Source of the DNA: Martinezella dioscoreae
GTDB taxonomy: Bacteria > Pseudomonadota > Alphaproteobacteria > Rhizobiales > Rhizobiaceae
DNA length: 64,000 bases
Direction: 5' to 3'
NCBI RefSeq assembly: GCF_009176305.1
Contig: NZ_BLAJ01000013.1
Span: forward strand, 26,825 to 90,824
Under the pieces are notes generated by a model. It was not told where the DNA came from and ran no database searches. It was given only the letters and a program-made list of their open reading frames with translations. This document shows positions 1-8,121 of this stretch, one piece after another (position 1 is the first letter of the stretch; every line of letters begins with the position of its first letter). A program made the position numbers and the translations under genes.

Positions 1-501
1 AATGCATTGGCTGATTTCAGCTTCAACGGTGACGCACGTTCGAAGCTGGATGCCTTGAGCTGGGCCGAGATGACCAGGCAGCTGGAAACCGCGCTGGAGG
101 GCGCCTTGAACCTCATACAAGCGGCGCGGCCGGCGATGGCGCAGGCAGGCTTTGGACGGATTGTTACGATCGGTACCAATCTCTTCCAAAACCCCGTGGT
201 GCCCTATCACGATTATACAGCCGCCAAGGCGGCATTGCTGTCGCTCACCCGCACGGCTGCCGCCGAACTCGGGCCACTGGGAATCACCGTCAACATGGTC
301 TCCGGCGGCCTTCTGCGCACGACGGATGCAAGTGGCGCTACTCCGGAAGCTGTATTCGACATCATAGCCGCGAATACGCCGCTGCGCCGCGTCACCACGC
401 CCCACGAGGTTGCCGATGCGGTTCTTTTCTTTGCAAGCCCCTGGGCACGGGCCGTTACCGGACAGAACCTGATCGTCGATGGCGGCCTGGTCTTCGGATA
501 G
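1..501 (+). CDS. SDR family oxidoreductase, 5'-truncated by window edge
   Basis: This is the C-terminal part (about 166 residues) of a short-chain dehydrogenase/reductase. The frame is open to the first base, so the start and the Rossmann glycine motif lie outside the window. Visible SDR features are the catalytic YTAAK (Y-x-x-x-K) preceded by a GRIVTIGTN strand that carries the usual Ser/Thr region, then the substrate-loop segment GITVNMVSGGLL and the C-terminal VTGQNLIVDGGLVFG, which is typical of FabG-like SDRs. The substrate cannot be told. A strong hairpin follows the stop. The next gene is convergent, so this is the last gene of its transcript. Confidence 0.85.
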   Translation, partial: NALADFSFNGDARSKLDALSWAEMTRQLETALEGALNLIQAARPAMAQAGFGRIVTIGTNLFQNPVVPYHDYTAAKAALLSLTRTAAAELGPLGITVNMVSGGLLRTTDASGATPEAVFDIIAANTPLRRVTTPHEVADAVLFFASPWARAVTGQNLIVDGGLVFG

Positions 502-510
502 TCGCTCCGC

Positions 511-553
511 AACGAAAAAGGCGCTGCTCTCCAGAGCAGCGCCACCTTTTAAG
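511..553. terminator. Bidirectional Rho-independent terminator between SDR gene and uppP
   Basis: A perfect 11-bp inverted repeat (520-530 pairs with 533-543, arms GGCGCTGCTCT/AGAGCAGCGCC) is flanked by AAAAA on the left and CCTTTT on the right. Read on either strand it gives a GC-rich stem followed by a T run, so it can end both the SDR transcript and the convergent uppP transcript. The T run is better on the minus strand. Confidence 0.85.
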
Positions 554-580
554 TCCGCAGCACGCTAAAAGTCAGTTTGC

Positions 581-1453
581 TTAGGCCCAGCCCATGGTCA
601 GTACGCCAAAAAGAATGACGGCGCCGAGCACGATTCGGTAGATGACGAAAGGCCAGGTCGAAAAGCGCTCCAGGAAGCGCATCAGCCCCCAGATGGTGAT
701 AAACGACGATATGCTGCCGACGATCAGGCCGACGAGCAGAACCGACCAGGCTTCCATCGGAATATGCGCCTTATGGAGCTCATACAGTTCCTTCAAGCCG
801 GCGAGCGCAATGGCAGGCAAGCCGAGCAGGAAGGAGAATCGGGCGGCTTCCTCACGCTTCAATCCGAGGAAGAGCGCGCCGGTCAGCGTCGAACCAGAGC
901 GAGAAACGCCGGGAACAAGCGCGCCGACCTGCGTGATGCCGACGAACAGAGCATCGATCAGCGTCATCTGCTCAATGTCTTTCCGATGGCGGCTGTAGAG
1001 TTCGGCGATCGCCAGCAACAAGCCCATGACCAGGCAGGCGATACCGATCACCCAAAGGCTGCGGAGAGAGGTGCCACAGGCATTCAGGGAGGATGACAGC
1101 AGCAGACCGGCGATCACGATCGGTACGGTCGCGATCACGATGGCGATCGCAAGCCGTATGGAGGGAGAACTCCAGTCCCTTTGCCTGATGGCATCGAGCG
1201 ACCCAAATGTGACGTAACGAACGTCGCTCCAGAAATAGGAGACGATCGCGGCGAGTGCTGCTAGCTGCATCGTAGCCGAGAAGGCAGAACCGGGGTCCTG
1301 CCAGCCAAGCAAGGCCGGCACCAGGCGCATATGGGCAGTGGACGAAACCGGCAGCAGCTCGGTCAATCCCTGCACGATGCCCAGAATTGCAATCTTGGCA
1401 TAGCCTAGGGCAACAAAGCCCGTATCCACGCCTTGCGTACAAACATCAGCCAC
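581..1453 (-). CDS. uppP: Undecaprenyl-diphosphatase UppP (BacA family)
   Basis: This 290-residue integral membrane enzyme dephosphorylates undecaprenyl diphosphate and so recycles the lipid carrier used for peptidoglycan and other envelope glycans. It has both BacA/UppP signatures: GIVQGLTELLPVSSTAH near residues 25-41 and PGVSRSGST near residue 180, plus repeated hydrophobic segments. The start is GTG with GAGG ten bases upstream; the nearby ATG is out of frame. The N-terminus is a few residues longer than in typical UppP proteins. Rhizobia often carry more than one UppP; this one stands alone here and may be the accessory copy. It is flanked by a terminator downstream and about 200 bases of non-coding sequence upstream. 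Confidence 0.93.
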   Translation of the reverse strand: MADVCTQGVDTGFVALGYAKIAILGIVQGLTELLPVSSTAHMRLVPALLGWQDPGSAFSATMQLAALAAIVSYFWSDVRYVTFGSLDAIRQRDWSSPSIRLAIAIVIATVPIVIAGLLLSSSLNACGTSLRSLWVIGIACLVMGLLLAIAELYSRHRKDIEQMTLIDALFVGITQVGALVPGVSRSGSTLTGALFLGLKREEAARFSFLLGLPAIALAGLKELYELHKAHIPMEAWSVLLVGLIVGSISSFITIWGLMRFLERFSTWPFVIYRIVLGAVILFGVLTMGWA

Positions 1454-1654
1454 GTTTTGATATCCTCAGTTGTTCATGGGGGCTTTGCACCGGAGTGGTG
1501 CGACGAACTAGCTGTGAAACTGGTTCCCGGTTTGAAATTGGCAACACCTAGTTAGGGCGTCGCCGATTTCGCATCGGGACAGGGCGAGGATATAGCCGCG
1601 CAGGCTGAACTCTATCTGAAATTGCCGGCTCGAATTTCGGGGTTTGGCGTATTT

Positions 1655-1867
1655 CTAGCCTTCATCATCCGGCAGCGCCTGCATGTAGCGGATCATGGTG
1701 TAGAAGCCTGCAAGGAGGATTAGGGCGCCTGCCGCATGATGCAGATTGTGCAGCAGCGCATGATGATGCCTGAGCAGAAGGCAGCTTAGATTGTAAAGTG
1801 TTACGGCCACTGCTGTCATCAGAGCGGCCAGGAAAAGCGCCATGTTTCGCTGAAAGAAATCAATCAT
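1655..1867 (-). CDS. Small two-helix membrane protein, unknown function
   Basis: This is a predicted 70-residue protein. It has two hydrophobic segments (about residues 9-30 and 44-58), a His-rich turn between them (RHHHALLHNLHH) and an acidic C-terminus. A GAGG Shine-Dalgarno sequence lies 8 bases before the chosen ATG; an upstream in-frame GTG overlaps that site and was not used. I do not recognise the family. The His-rich loop could bind metal or haem, but that is speculation. It may be expressed alone or with the GntR gene upstream, whose stop is about 100 bases away on the same strand. Confidence 0.55.
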   Translation of the reverse strand: MIDFFQRNMALFLAALMTAVAVTLYNLSCLLLRHHHALLHNLHHAAGALILLAGFYTMIRYMQALPDDEG

Positions 1868-1971
1868 CACGCACACCTCATTTGAATACCAATAGATTCC
1901 ATAGGGATTTGGGAGGAATTACGACAGGGGGCATCCAGGCGCCGTGCCGGTGCGGGGGCGAGAACGGATGT

Positions 1972-2676
1972 TCATTTTGTGTAGAGCGCGCGCGATCTTT
2001 CCAGATGCTTGAGCATTGCCTGCTCGGCGCCATCTGCATCGTTTTCAGCCAGGCGCGCAAGGATTTCCTCATGTTCGACCAGGGTGAACTTTTCCTTGCC
2101 GGTCCAGATCAGCATGTCGGTGTGATAGGCTTTCAGCCATGCGAGCATCGCTTCGCTGACAGCCGCGAAGATCGGATTGCCAGAAATCTGAGCGATGCGC
2201 GTGTGGAACTGCATATCGGCAGAAATGAAGTCCTCCGCATGTCCGAGGGACGCGCGCTGCCGCTCGATGATCTCATTGAGATCGGCGACATCTTTCTTGC
2301 TCGCGCGCTGGGCCGCCTCGCGGGCCATGCCGCGCTCGAAGAAGATGCGGGCGCTTTTCAGCTGTTCGAGCGAATCGGAGGATTGCGACAACATGATCTT
2401 TGCGGTGAGGTCGACCTGCCGGAAGATCGACTTCGCCGTCAACTGAAGCACCTTGGCACGCTCGCCGTGGGAAATGTTGACCAGCCCCATATTGGCAAGT
2501 GCCTGCATGGCTTCGCGGATTGCCGGACGCCCCACACCGAAGCGTTCCATGAGAACACGCTCGGACGGCATCTCATCGCCAGGCTTGAGCTCTCCCGACG
2601 TGATCAACCGTTCCAATCGGTCGAATACTTCATCGGATAGCTTTCGACGTACAATTTGTTCGACTGGCTGGCTCAT
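1972..2676 (-). CDS. GntR/FadR-type regulator of the apiose operon
   Basis: This is a 234-residue FadR-subfamily regulator with an N-terminal winged helix (SERVLMERFGVGRPAIREAM, about residues 35-55) and a C-terminal all-helical FCD ligand domain containing the metal-binding-type D-x-x-x-H (DMQFHTRIA) and later His residues. The ATG at 2676 gives the protein start MSQPVEQIVRRKL; an in-frame ATG 39 bases upstream is possible but overlaps the divergent promoter more closely. It is transcribed away from the RuBisCO-like/OiaK/ApnO genes, the standard arrangement for a local catabolic repressor. The likely operators are the CTCATNATACCA elements at 2788-2806, 5487-5513 and 15363-15381. The effector would be apiose, apionate or a pathway intermediate (inferred). 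Confidence 0.85.
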   Translation of the reverse strand: MSQPVEQIVRRKLSDEVFDRLERLITSGELKPGDEMPSERVLMERFGVGRPAIREAMQALANMGLVNISHGERAKVLQLTAKSIFRQVDLTAKIMLSQSSDSLEQLKSARIFFERGMAREAAQRASKKDVADLNEIIERQRASLGHAEDFISADMQFHTRIAQISGNPIFAAVSEAMLAWLKAYHTDMLIWTGKEKFTLVEHEEILARLAENDADGAEQAMLKHLERSRALYTK

Positions 2677-2777
2677 GGAATCCCGCTTTCCCAAAGCTTT
2701 TCCTCCCTTATGCATTTTTGGCCGCCATGGCGGAAGCCCATACGAGTCGCCTTATCTGCAACCGGACAAAAAAATCG

Positions 2778-2806
2778 TTGCAGAAGTTGGAATACTCATT
2801 ATACCA
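2778..2806 (+). promoter_or_regulatory. Candidate promoter and GntR operator (site 1) of the apiose operon
   Basis: A 19-bp imperfect palindrome at 2788-2806 begins TGGAATA and ends TATACCA; 7 of 9 base pairs are symmetrical about the central C. It shares CTCATTATACCA with two further sites at 5502 and 15370. A possible -35 (TTGCAG, 2778-2783) and -10 (TATACC, 2800-2805) are 16 bases apart, so the palindrome would cover the -10 box, as expected for a repressor site. FadR-family operators commonly have TGGT/ACCA-type arms. Confidence 0.6.
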
Positions 2807-2862
2807 GATCACCAGTTTGCGCCACGCGAAAAATCGTCGGCGAGAGGAGCATTCATCCACTC

Positions 2863-4122
2863 ATGACCATCACCATCACCTACCGTATCGAAACGCCCGG
2901 CAGCATCGAGGCGATGGCTCGTAAGATCGCCAGCGATCAATCGACAGGCACCTTCGTCGCTGTGCCGGGCGAGACGGAAGAGCTCAAAGCGCGCGTGGCC
3001 GCCCGTGTCGTAGCGATCCGCCCCCTTGTCGACGCCGATCGCCCCACCTGGCCGGAGGTGGCCGAGGGCCATGGCCCGATCCATTGCGCCGATGTCGACA
3101 TCGCCTTCCCGCTGGATGCCATCGGCACCGATCTTGCGGCGCTGATGACGATCGCGATCGGTGGCGTCTTCTCGATCAAGGGCATGACCGGCATCCGCAT
3201 CGTCGATATGAAGCTGCCGGAGGCCTTCCGTGATGCGCATCCCGGCCCGCAATTCGGGGTTGCCGGCAGCTTGCGTCTCACCGGAGTCAGCGGTCGCCCG
3301 ATCATCGGCACGATCGTCAAGCCTGCGCTCGGTCTTCGGCCAGAGGAAACGGCCGCGCTTGTCGGCGAGCTGATCGGCTCGGGCGTCGATTTCATCAAGG
3401 ATGACGAGAAGCTGATGAGCCCGGCCTATTCGCCGCTCAAAGAGCGCGTCGAAGCCATCATGCCGCTGATCCTCGATCACGAGCAGAAGACGGGCAAGAA
3501 GGTCATGTATGCCTTCGGCATTTCGCATGCCGATCCCGATGAGATGATGCGCAACCACGATCTCGTGCTGAAGGCCGGCGGCAATTGCGCCGTCGTCAAC
3601 ATAAACTCTATCGGGTTCGGCGGCATGAGCTTCCTGCGCAAGCGCTCCAGCCTCGTCCTGCATGCGCATCGCAATGGTTGGGATGTGCTGACGCGCCATC
3701 CCGGCGCCGGCATGGATTTCAAGGTGTACCAGCAGTTCTGGCGCCTGCTCGGTGTCGACCAGTTCCAAATCAACGGCATCAGGGTCAAATATTGGGAACC
3801 GGACGATAGCTTCGTCGAATCCTTCAAGGCCATCAGTACGCCGCTCTTCGATCCCACAGACTGTCCGCTTCCTGTCGCCGGCTCCGGTCAATGGGGCGGC
3901 CAGGCGCCGGAAACCTACCAGCGCACCGGCCGGACAACGAACCTTCTCTATCTCTGCGGCGGCGGCATCGTCAGCCATCCCTTCGGACCGGCGGCCGGCG
4001 TTCGCGCCATCCAGCAGGCCTGGCAGGCAGCGGTTTCGGACATACCGCTTGCCGACTATGCGAGGGATCATCCGGAGCTTGCCGCCTCAATCGCAAAATT
4101 CAGTGACGGCAAGGACGCCTAA
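2863..4122 (+). CDS. RuBisCO-like protein (3-oxo-isoapionate 4-phosphate processing, OiaT or OiaX type)
   Basis: This 419-residue form IV RuBisCO-like protein is expected to act on 3-oxo-isoapionate 4-phosphate, either as the transcarboxylase/hydrolase OiaT (3-phosphoglycerate plus glycolate) or the decarboxylase OiaX (an erythrulose phosphate). By-eye alignment to RuBisCO keeps KPALGL (K153, first catalytic Lys; the second Lys is Ala), the carbamylated-Lys motif FIKDDE (K179, D181, E182), HAHR (H269/R270) and a loop-6 Lys (K309). The His of DHIHSG is Gln in DQFQIN, and GGGIVSHPFGP gives the C-terminal phosphate site. It is therefore not a true RuBisCO. OiaK starts 5 bases after the stop, which supports the pathway role. 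No erythrulose-phosphate isomerase is seen nearby, which slightly favours OiaT. The start at 2863 has AGGAG at 2845-2849, a rather long spacing. Confidence 0.85.
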   Translation: MTITITYRIETPGSIEAMARKIASDQSTGTFVAVPGETEELKARVAARVVAIRPLVDADRPTWPEVAEGHGPIHCADVDIAFPLDAIGTDLAALMTIAIGGVFSIKGMTGIRIVDMKLPEAFRDAHPGPQFGVAGSLRLTGVSGRPIIGTIVKPALGLRPEETAALVGELIGSGVDFIKDDEKLMSPAYSPLKERVEAIMPLILDHEQKTGKKVMYAFGISHADPDEMMRNHDLVLKAGGNCAVVNINSIGFGGMSFLRKRSSLVLHAHRNGWDVLTRHPGAGMDFKVYQQFWRLLGVDQFQINGIRVKYWEPDDSFVESFKAISTPLFDPTDCPLPVAGSGQWGGQAPETYQRTGRTTNLLYLCGGGIVSHPFGPAAGVRAIQQAWQAAVSDIPLADYARDHPELAASIAKFSDGKDA

Positions 4123-4127
4123 CAGCA

Positions 4128-5462
4128 ATGTCCAACCTTCTTCTCAGCTATTACGGCGACGATTTCACCGGCTCCACCGACGTCATGGAGGCGCTTGCCT
4201 CAAATGGCGTGCCGACGGCTCTCTTCCTCGGCATTCCAGGTGAAGCCATGCTGGAGCGGTTCAAGGATTGCCGCGCCATCGGCATTGCCGGCACCAGCCG
4301 CAGCGAAACGCCGCAATGGATGGATGAGCATCTGACGCCTGCAATCGAATGGCTAAAGAGCCTCGATGCCGCGATATGCCATTACAAGGTCTGCTCGACC
4401 TTCGATTCCAGTCCCGTCATCGGCAACATCGGCAAGGCGATCGAGATCGGCAAAGCGCTCTTTGCACAACCCGTCGTGCCCGTTGTGGTCGGAGCGCCGC
4501 AGCTGAAACGCTACACCGCTTTCGGCCACCTTTTCGCGGCCTACCAAGGCGAAGTCTTTCGCATCGACCGGCATCCGGTCATGAGCCGGCATCCCGTTAC
4601 GCCAATGGATGAGGCCGATCTCACCTTGCATCTGAGCAGGCAGACGTCCCTCCCCGTCAGCCTCGCCGATCTCATCACGATCCAGGCAGCCGATGCCGAT
4701 GCGCGGCTCGATGCTCTGGCGAGAGGCAAGGAGGGTGTCCTGCTGCTTGATGTCGACGGTCCGGAAACCCAGGCTGCCGCAGGACATCAGCTGTGGCGCC
4801 TTGCAGGCAAAGGCAATGCTTTTGTCGCAGGCTCGTCCGGTGTCGAATATGCCCTTCTCAATGCCTGGCGCAACGAAGGTTTGATCGGAGAAAAGCCGGA
4901 GTTTGCTCCTCCCGGCAAGGTCGACCGCCTCGCGGTCGTCTCCGGCAGCGTATCGCCGACGACCGAACGGCAAATCCGGCGTGCCACAGCCGGCGGTTTT
5001 GACGGCATCGATCTCGATCCCTTGGCTCTTCTCGGCGAAAATGGCGAGCAGGCGTTGGACGCCGCGGTCACCGCGGGCGTGGCCAGCCTCAAGGCCGGAC
5101 GCAGCGTCATTCTTCATACGGCTCTCGGCCCATCCGCCGACCGCGGCGGCGATATCGATCGCATTCCCGGCGCCCGGCATCGTCTCGGCCAGGTTCTCGG
5201 CACGATCCTGCGACGTCTGATCGAGCAGGAAAACCTCGGCCGCGCCGTCATTGCCGGCGGTGACACGTCGAGCCACGCGCTTAGGGAATTGCGCGTCGAG
5301 GCCCTGACGACGCTCTTGCCATTGCCGCAGACACCGGGCTCGCCGCTTTGCACCGCGCATGGCAGCCACGCGTCCACCAACGGCCTGCAGATCGCGCTGA
5401 AAGGCGGGCAGGTCGGCACCGACGATTACTTCGCGCAGATCCGCGACGGGAGGGGATCATAG
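4128..5462 (+). CDS. oiaK: 3-oxo-isoapionate kinase OiaK (DUF1537 four-carbon acid sugar kinase family)
   Basis: This 444-residue DUF1537 kinase is predicted to phosphorylate 3-oxo-isoapionate at O4 with ATP. The N-terminal sugar-acid domain begins with YYGDDFTGSTDVMEAL (family D-D-x-T-G-S/A motif, residues 7-22). The C-terminal nucleotide domain contains VVSGSVSPTTERQI and the glycine-rich GGDTSSHAL near residue 377. The family also contains threonate, erythronate and other acid sugar kinases, so the assignment rests on being translationally coupled to the RuBisCO-like gene and near apnO, apsD and apnL, the known D-apionate pathway partners. The gap to apnO (90 bases) is unusually long for this operon and contains operator site 2. 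Confidence 0.85.
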   Translation: MSNLLLSYYGDDFTGSTDVMEALASNGVPTALFLGIPGEAMLERFKDCRAIGIAGTSRSETPQWMDEHLTPAIEWLKSLDAAICHYKVCSTFDSSPVIGNIGKAIEIGKALFAQPVVPVVVGAPQLKRYTAFGHLFAAYQGEVFRIDRHPVMSRHPVTPMDEADLTLHLSRQTSLPVSLADLITIQAADADARLDALARGKEGVLLLDVDGPETQAAAGHQLWRLAGKGNAFVAGSSGVEYALLNAWRNEGLIGEKPEFAPPGKVDRLAVVSGSVSPTTERQIRRATAGGFDGIDLDPLALLGENGEQALDAAVTAGVASLKAGRSVILHTALGPSADRGGDIDRIPGARHRLGQVLGTILRRLIEQENLGRAVIAGGDTSSHALRELRVEALTTLLPLPQTPGSPLCTAHGSHASTNGLQIALKGGQVGTDDYFAQIRDGRGS

Positions 5463-5486
5463 CTGCGGCATTATTCGGCATGATGT

Positions 5487-5513
5487 TGGCATACTCATTG
5501 ACTCATCATACCA
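5487..5513 (+). promoter_or_regulatory. Candidate GntR operator (site 2) before apnO
   Basis: The left part TTGGCATACTCATT closely copies the left half of site 1, and the right part ACTCATCATACCA copies its right half (and site 3). Both halves are present but spread over 27 bases. It sits in the only large gap between oiaK and apnO, so it may control an internal promoter for apnO and the transporter. Confidence 0.55.
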
Positions 5514-5552
5514 CTTGCGATACCACACATTGAAAGTGAACGAGGTACTAAG

Positions 5553-6380
5553 ATGACTGCAATTGCTCTTTTCGGCGCCGGCGGCAAAATGGGCTACCGG
5601 CTCGCCAAGAACCTGAAAGGCTCGCGCTTCGATGTGCGCCATGTCGAGGTCAGCGATGCCGGCAAGGCCCGCCTGAAGGATGACCTTTCCATCGATTGCG
5701 TCTCCGTCGATGCCGCACTGGACGGCGCAGACGTCGTGATCCTAGCAGTACCGGATACCGCGATCGACAAGGTTGCCGCCGGCATCGTCGATAAGCTGAA
5801 GCCCGACACGATGGTTGTCGCGCTCGACGCCGCCGCCCCCTTTGCAGGCCATCTGCCGCAGCGCGAGGACCTCACCTATTTCGTCACTCATCCCTGCCAT
5901 CCGCCGATTTTCAACGACGAGACCGACATGCAGGCCAAGAAGGACCATTTCGGCGGCCTCTTTGCCAAGCAGCATATCGTTTCGGCACTGATGCAAGGTC
6001 CGGAAAGCGCCTATGCGCTCGGCGAGGAAATCGCCAAGGTCATCTGGGCGCCGGTCATGCGTTCGCACCGGGTCACCGTCGAGCAGATGGCGATGCTGGA
6101 GCCGGGCCTTTCAGAAACGGTCTGCGCCTCGCTGCTCGTCGTCATGCGTCAGGCTATGGATGAGTGCGTCGCCCGCGGCGTTCCGGCGGAAGCCGCCCGC
6201 GACTTCCTGCTCGGCCACATGAACGTGCTCGGCGCGGTCATCTTCAAGGAAGTCGACGGCGTGTTCTCCGACGCCTGCAACAAGGCGATCGAATTCGGCA
6301 TTCCTGCCCTCATGCGCGACGACTGGAAGAAGGTTTTCGAGCCGCAGGAGATCGCAGAAAGCATCCGTCGCATCACCTGA
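5553..6380 (+). CDS. apnO: D-apionate oxidoisomerase ApnO
   Basis: This 275-residue NAD-dependent enzyme of the 6-phosphogluconate-dehydrogenase-like class is predicted to oxidise D-apionate and migrate its hydroxymethyl group, giving 3-oxo-isoapionate. The N-terminal Rossmann fold starts with IALFGAGGKMGYRLA (G-x-G-G-x-M-G, residues 4-18). An all-alpha C-terminal domain follows, and THPCHPPIF lies near residue 112. Length and architecture fit the oxidoisomerase family. Position between the OiaK kinase and an ABC importer with ApsD and ApnL downstream completes the apiose to apionate to 3-oxo-isoapionate 4-phosphate route. Without the context it would be annotated only as an NAD(P)-binding dehydrogenase. 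Confidence 0.82.
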   Translation: MTAIALFGAGGKMGYRLAKNLKGSRFDVRHVEVSDAGKARLKDDLSIDCVSVDAALDGADVVILAVPDTAIDKVAAGIVDKLKPDTMVVALDAAAPFAGHLPQREDLTYFVTHPCHPPIFNDETDMQAKKDHFGGLFAKQHIVSALMQGPESAYALGEEIAKVIWAPVMRSHRVTVEQMAMLEPGLSETVCASLLVVMRQAMDECVARGVPAEAARDFLLGHMNVLGAVIFKEVDGVFSDACNKAIEFGIPALMRDDWKKVFEPQEIAESIRRIT

Positions 6381-6392
6381 TCGACGTCCCCC

Positions 6393-6411
6393 GGGAGGGC
6401 AATGCCCTCCC
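6393..6411 (+). other. Intercistronic hairpin before the binding-protein gene
   Basis: The arms GGGAGGGCA (6393-6401) and TGCCCTCCC (6403-6411) are perfectly complementary, giving a 7-9 bp stem with a tiny loop just after apnO. There is no T run, so it is more likely an mRNA processing or stability element than a terminator. Confidence 0.5.
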
Positions 6412-6460
6412 CTTGCTGCCCTGCCGGGAACAGGGCCTGTTTCATAACTGGGAGGAGACC

Positions 6461-7402
6461 ATGAAACTGACACGCAGACTGACACTTGCAGCCTTTACCG
6501 CCGCACTAGCGCTGGGCACGGCGATGCCGGCCTTCGCGGCCGACCTAATCGCCATCATCACGCCGGCCTTCGACAATCCATTCTTCAAGGCAGAGGCCGT
6601 CGGCGCCGAAGCCAAGGCGAAGGAGCTGGGCTACGACACGCTCGTCATGACACATGACGACGATGCCAATAAGCAATCGGAAGTCATCGACACAGCGATC
6701 GGCCGCGGCGCCAAAGCCATCATCCTCGACAATGCCGGTGCGGATGCGACGGTCGCCGCCTTGAAGAAGGCCAAGGATGCGGGCATCCCCTCCTTCCTCA
6801 TCGATCGCGAAATCAACGTCACCGGCATCGCCGTCGCCCAGATCGTTTCCAATAATTACCAGGGCGCACAGCTCGGCGCCCAGGAATTCGTCAAGCTGAT
6901 GGGCGAGAAAGGCAACTATGCCGAACTCGTCGGCCGCGAAGCCGATACCAATGCCGGTATCCGCTCGCAGGGTTATCACGACGTCATCGACGACTATCCC
7001 GACCTGAAGCTGGTCGCCAAGCAGTCGGCGAACTGGAGCCAGACCGAAGCCTATGCCAAGATGGAAACCATCCTGCAGGCAAATCCTGACATCAAGGGCG
7101 TGATCTCGGGCAACGACACTATGGCGATGGGCGCGATTGCAGCGCTGCAGGCTGCCGGCCGCAAGGATGTGATCGTCGTCGGCTTCGATGGCTCGAACGA
7201 TGTGCGCGACTCCATCAAAGCGGGCGGCATCAAGGCGACGGTCATGCAGCCGGCTTACGCCCAGGCCCAGAAGGCGGTCGAACAGGCCGACGCCTATATC
7301 AAGAACAAGACGGCGCCGAAGGATGAGAAGCAATTGATGGATTGCGTCCTCATCAATGCCGACAACGCCGACAAGCTCGAAACCTTCGCACTGAAGAACT
7401 GA
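6461..7402 (+). CDS. ABC importer substrate-binding protein, ribose/apiose type
   Basis: This is a 313-residue periplasmic binding protein of the ribose/galactose (type I, Peripla_BP_4) family. A Sec signal peptide is clear: charged MKLTRR, a hydrophobic core, and cleavage after AMPAFA. The mature protein begins ADLIAIITPAFDNPFF, the usual first strand and ligand-contact region. GNDTMAMGAIAAL and GFDGSNDVRDSI are the conserved C-lobe motifs. A GGAGGAG Shine-Dalgarno precedes the ATG. Binding proteins of this family from apiose loci bind D-apiose, and the neighbouring pathway genes make that the best prediction here. It is flanked by two hairpins, consistent with high expression relative to the membrane components. 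Confidence 0.9.
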   Translation: MKLTRRLTLAAFTAALALGTAMPAFAADLIAIITPAFDNPFFKAEAVGAEAKAKELGYDTLVMTHDDDANKQSEVIDTAIGRGAKAIILDNAGADATVAALKKAKDAGIPSFLIDREINVTGIAVAQIVSNNYQGAQLGAQEFVKLMGEKGNYAELVGREADTNAGIRSQGYHDVIDDYPDLKLVAKQSANWSQTEAYAKMETILQANPDIKGVISGNDTMAMGAIAALQAAGRKDVIVVGFDGSNDVRDSIKAGGIKATVMQPAYAQAQKAVEQADAYIKNKTAPKDEKQLMDCVLINADNADKLETFALKN

Positions 7403-7418
7403 TGGCGGACCACTAAGT

Positions 7419-7444
7419 GGGAGGGCGCGGAACCGCGCTCTCCC
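7419..7444 (+). other. Strong hairpin after the binding-protein gene
   Basis: The 12-bp stem (7419-7430 pairs with 7433-7444, one G-U pair) lies 16 bases after the binding-protein stop and has no following T run. Such stems after binding-protein genes commonly protect the upstream mRNA, as in malE-malF. Confidence 0.6.
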
Positions 7445-7476
7445 GATGTCTTTCCTGCGAGATCGAGGTGCATTGC

Positions 7477-8121
7477 ATGTTGAGGACCAGAGGCGCGCTC
7501 GTGGCCCTTGTTTTGGCGGCGGCATTGCCCGGCTGCAAGATTATCAAAACGCCGACGCCCGAGGAGAAGGCGGCAGCGGCGGCAAAGAGTGCCTTCGACC
7601 CCGCAGCCAAGGTGGAGGCGATCTGGCAACCCCAGGCACTGCCCGCTATTGAGAAGCGCGCGGGTGACATTAAGACGGTGCTGCAAGCCATAGCCGCCAA
7701 TCCGGACGATGCCGGCGCAAAATACGGAAACCCGCGAAAACAGGCTTCATCGCCGTGGACTTATGCCCTCAAACTGAGCGGCAAGATCGTGGCTGCCGAC
7801 ACAGCCTCTCGCGCCGGAACCCTCGACGTCGATGTGGATGGCGACGGCAAGGCGGACGCGAAGGTGCAGATCGGCCCTGCGATCCGCGGCACGGCGCTAC
7901 GCGACGCTCTGGATTTCCTGGACTTCAACGAATTCAGGAACCAGATCGAGTGGGCTCAATTCGGCAAAGCCTTCAATGAGAAGGCAAACTCGTCCTTTCT
8001 GGCAGCTATGCCTCGCAACGAGCTGATTGGAAAGACGATCACCGTAACGGGCGCGTTTCCGCTGCCCCCATCCGGCCAGCTTCCCCTGATCACGCCTTCA
8101 GCCTTGACATTGGGGCAATGA
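7477..8121 (+). CDS. DUF2291 lipoprotein of the sugar ABC importer
   Basis: This 214-residue predicted lipoprotein has a short basic N-terminus, a hydrophobic core and the lipobox LPGC, so lipidation is expected at Cys20. The mature part contains an Ala/Lys-rich linker and a beta-rich region with GTLDVDVDGDGKADAKVQIGP (EF-hand-like Asp-rich stretch). DUF2291 proteins occur next to ribose-type ABC systems; their role is unproven, probably assisting substrate delivery or transporter assembly at the inner membrane. The ATG at 7477 has GAGGTG seven bases upstream and places the signal correctly; longer starts spoil it. The stop overlaps the ATPase start (ATGA). Confidence 0.82.
   Translation: MLRTRGALVALVLAAALPGCKIIKTPTPEEKAAAAAKSAFDPAAKVEAIWQPQALPAIEKRAGDIKTVLQAIAANPDDAGAKYGNPRKQASSPWTYALKLSGKIVAADTASRAGTLDVDVDGDGKADAKVQIGPAIRGTALRDALDFLDFNEFRNQIEWAQFGKAFNEKANSSFLAAMPRNELIGKTITVTGAFPLPPSGQLPLITPSALTLGQ

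Noticed and set aside
2809..4071. A 420-codon open frame on the minus strand opposite the RuBisCO-like gene
   Set aside because: It is the complement of a strongly conserved gene in GC-rich DNA; its translation is full of Arg/Asp/His runs and matches no family.
2863..4122. Genuine RuBisCO (carbon fixation)
   Set aside because: Second catalytic Lys and a key His are replaced, there is no small subunit or phosphoribulokinase, and the neighbours are apionate enzymes.
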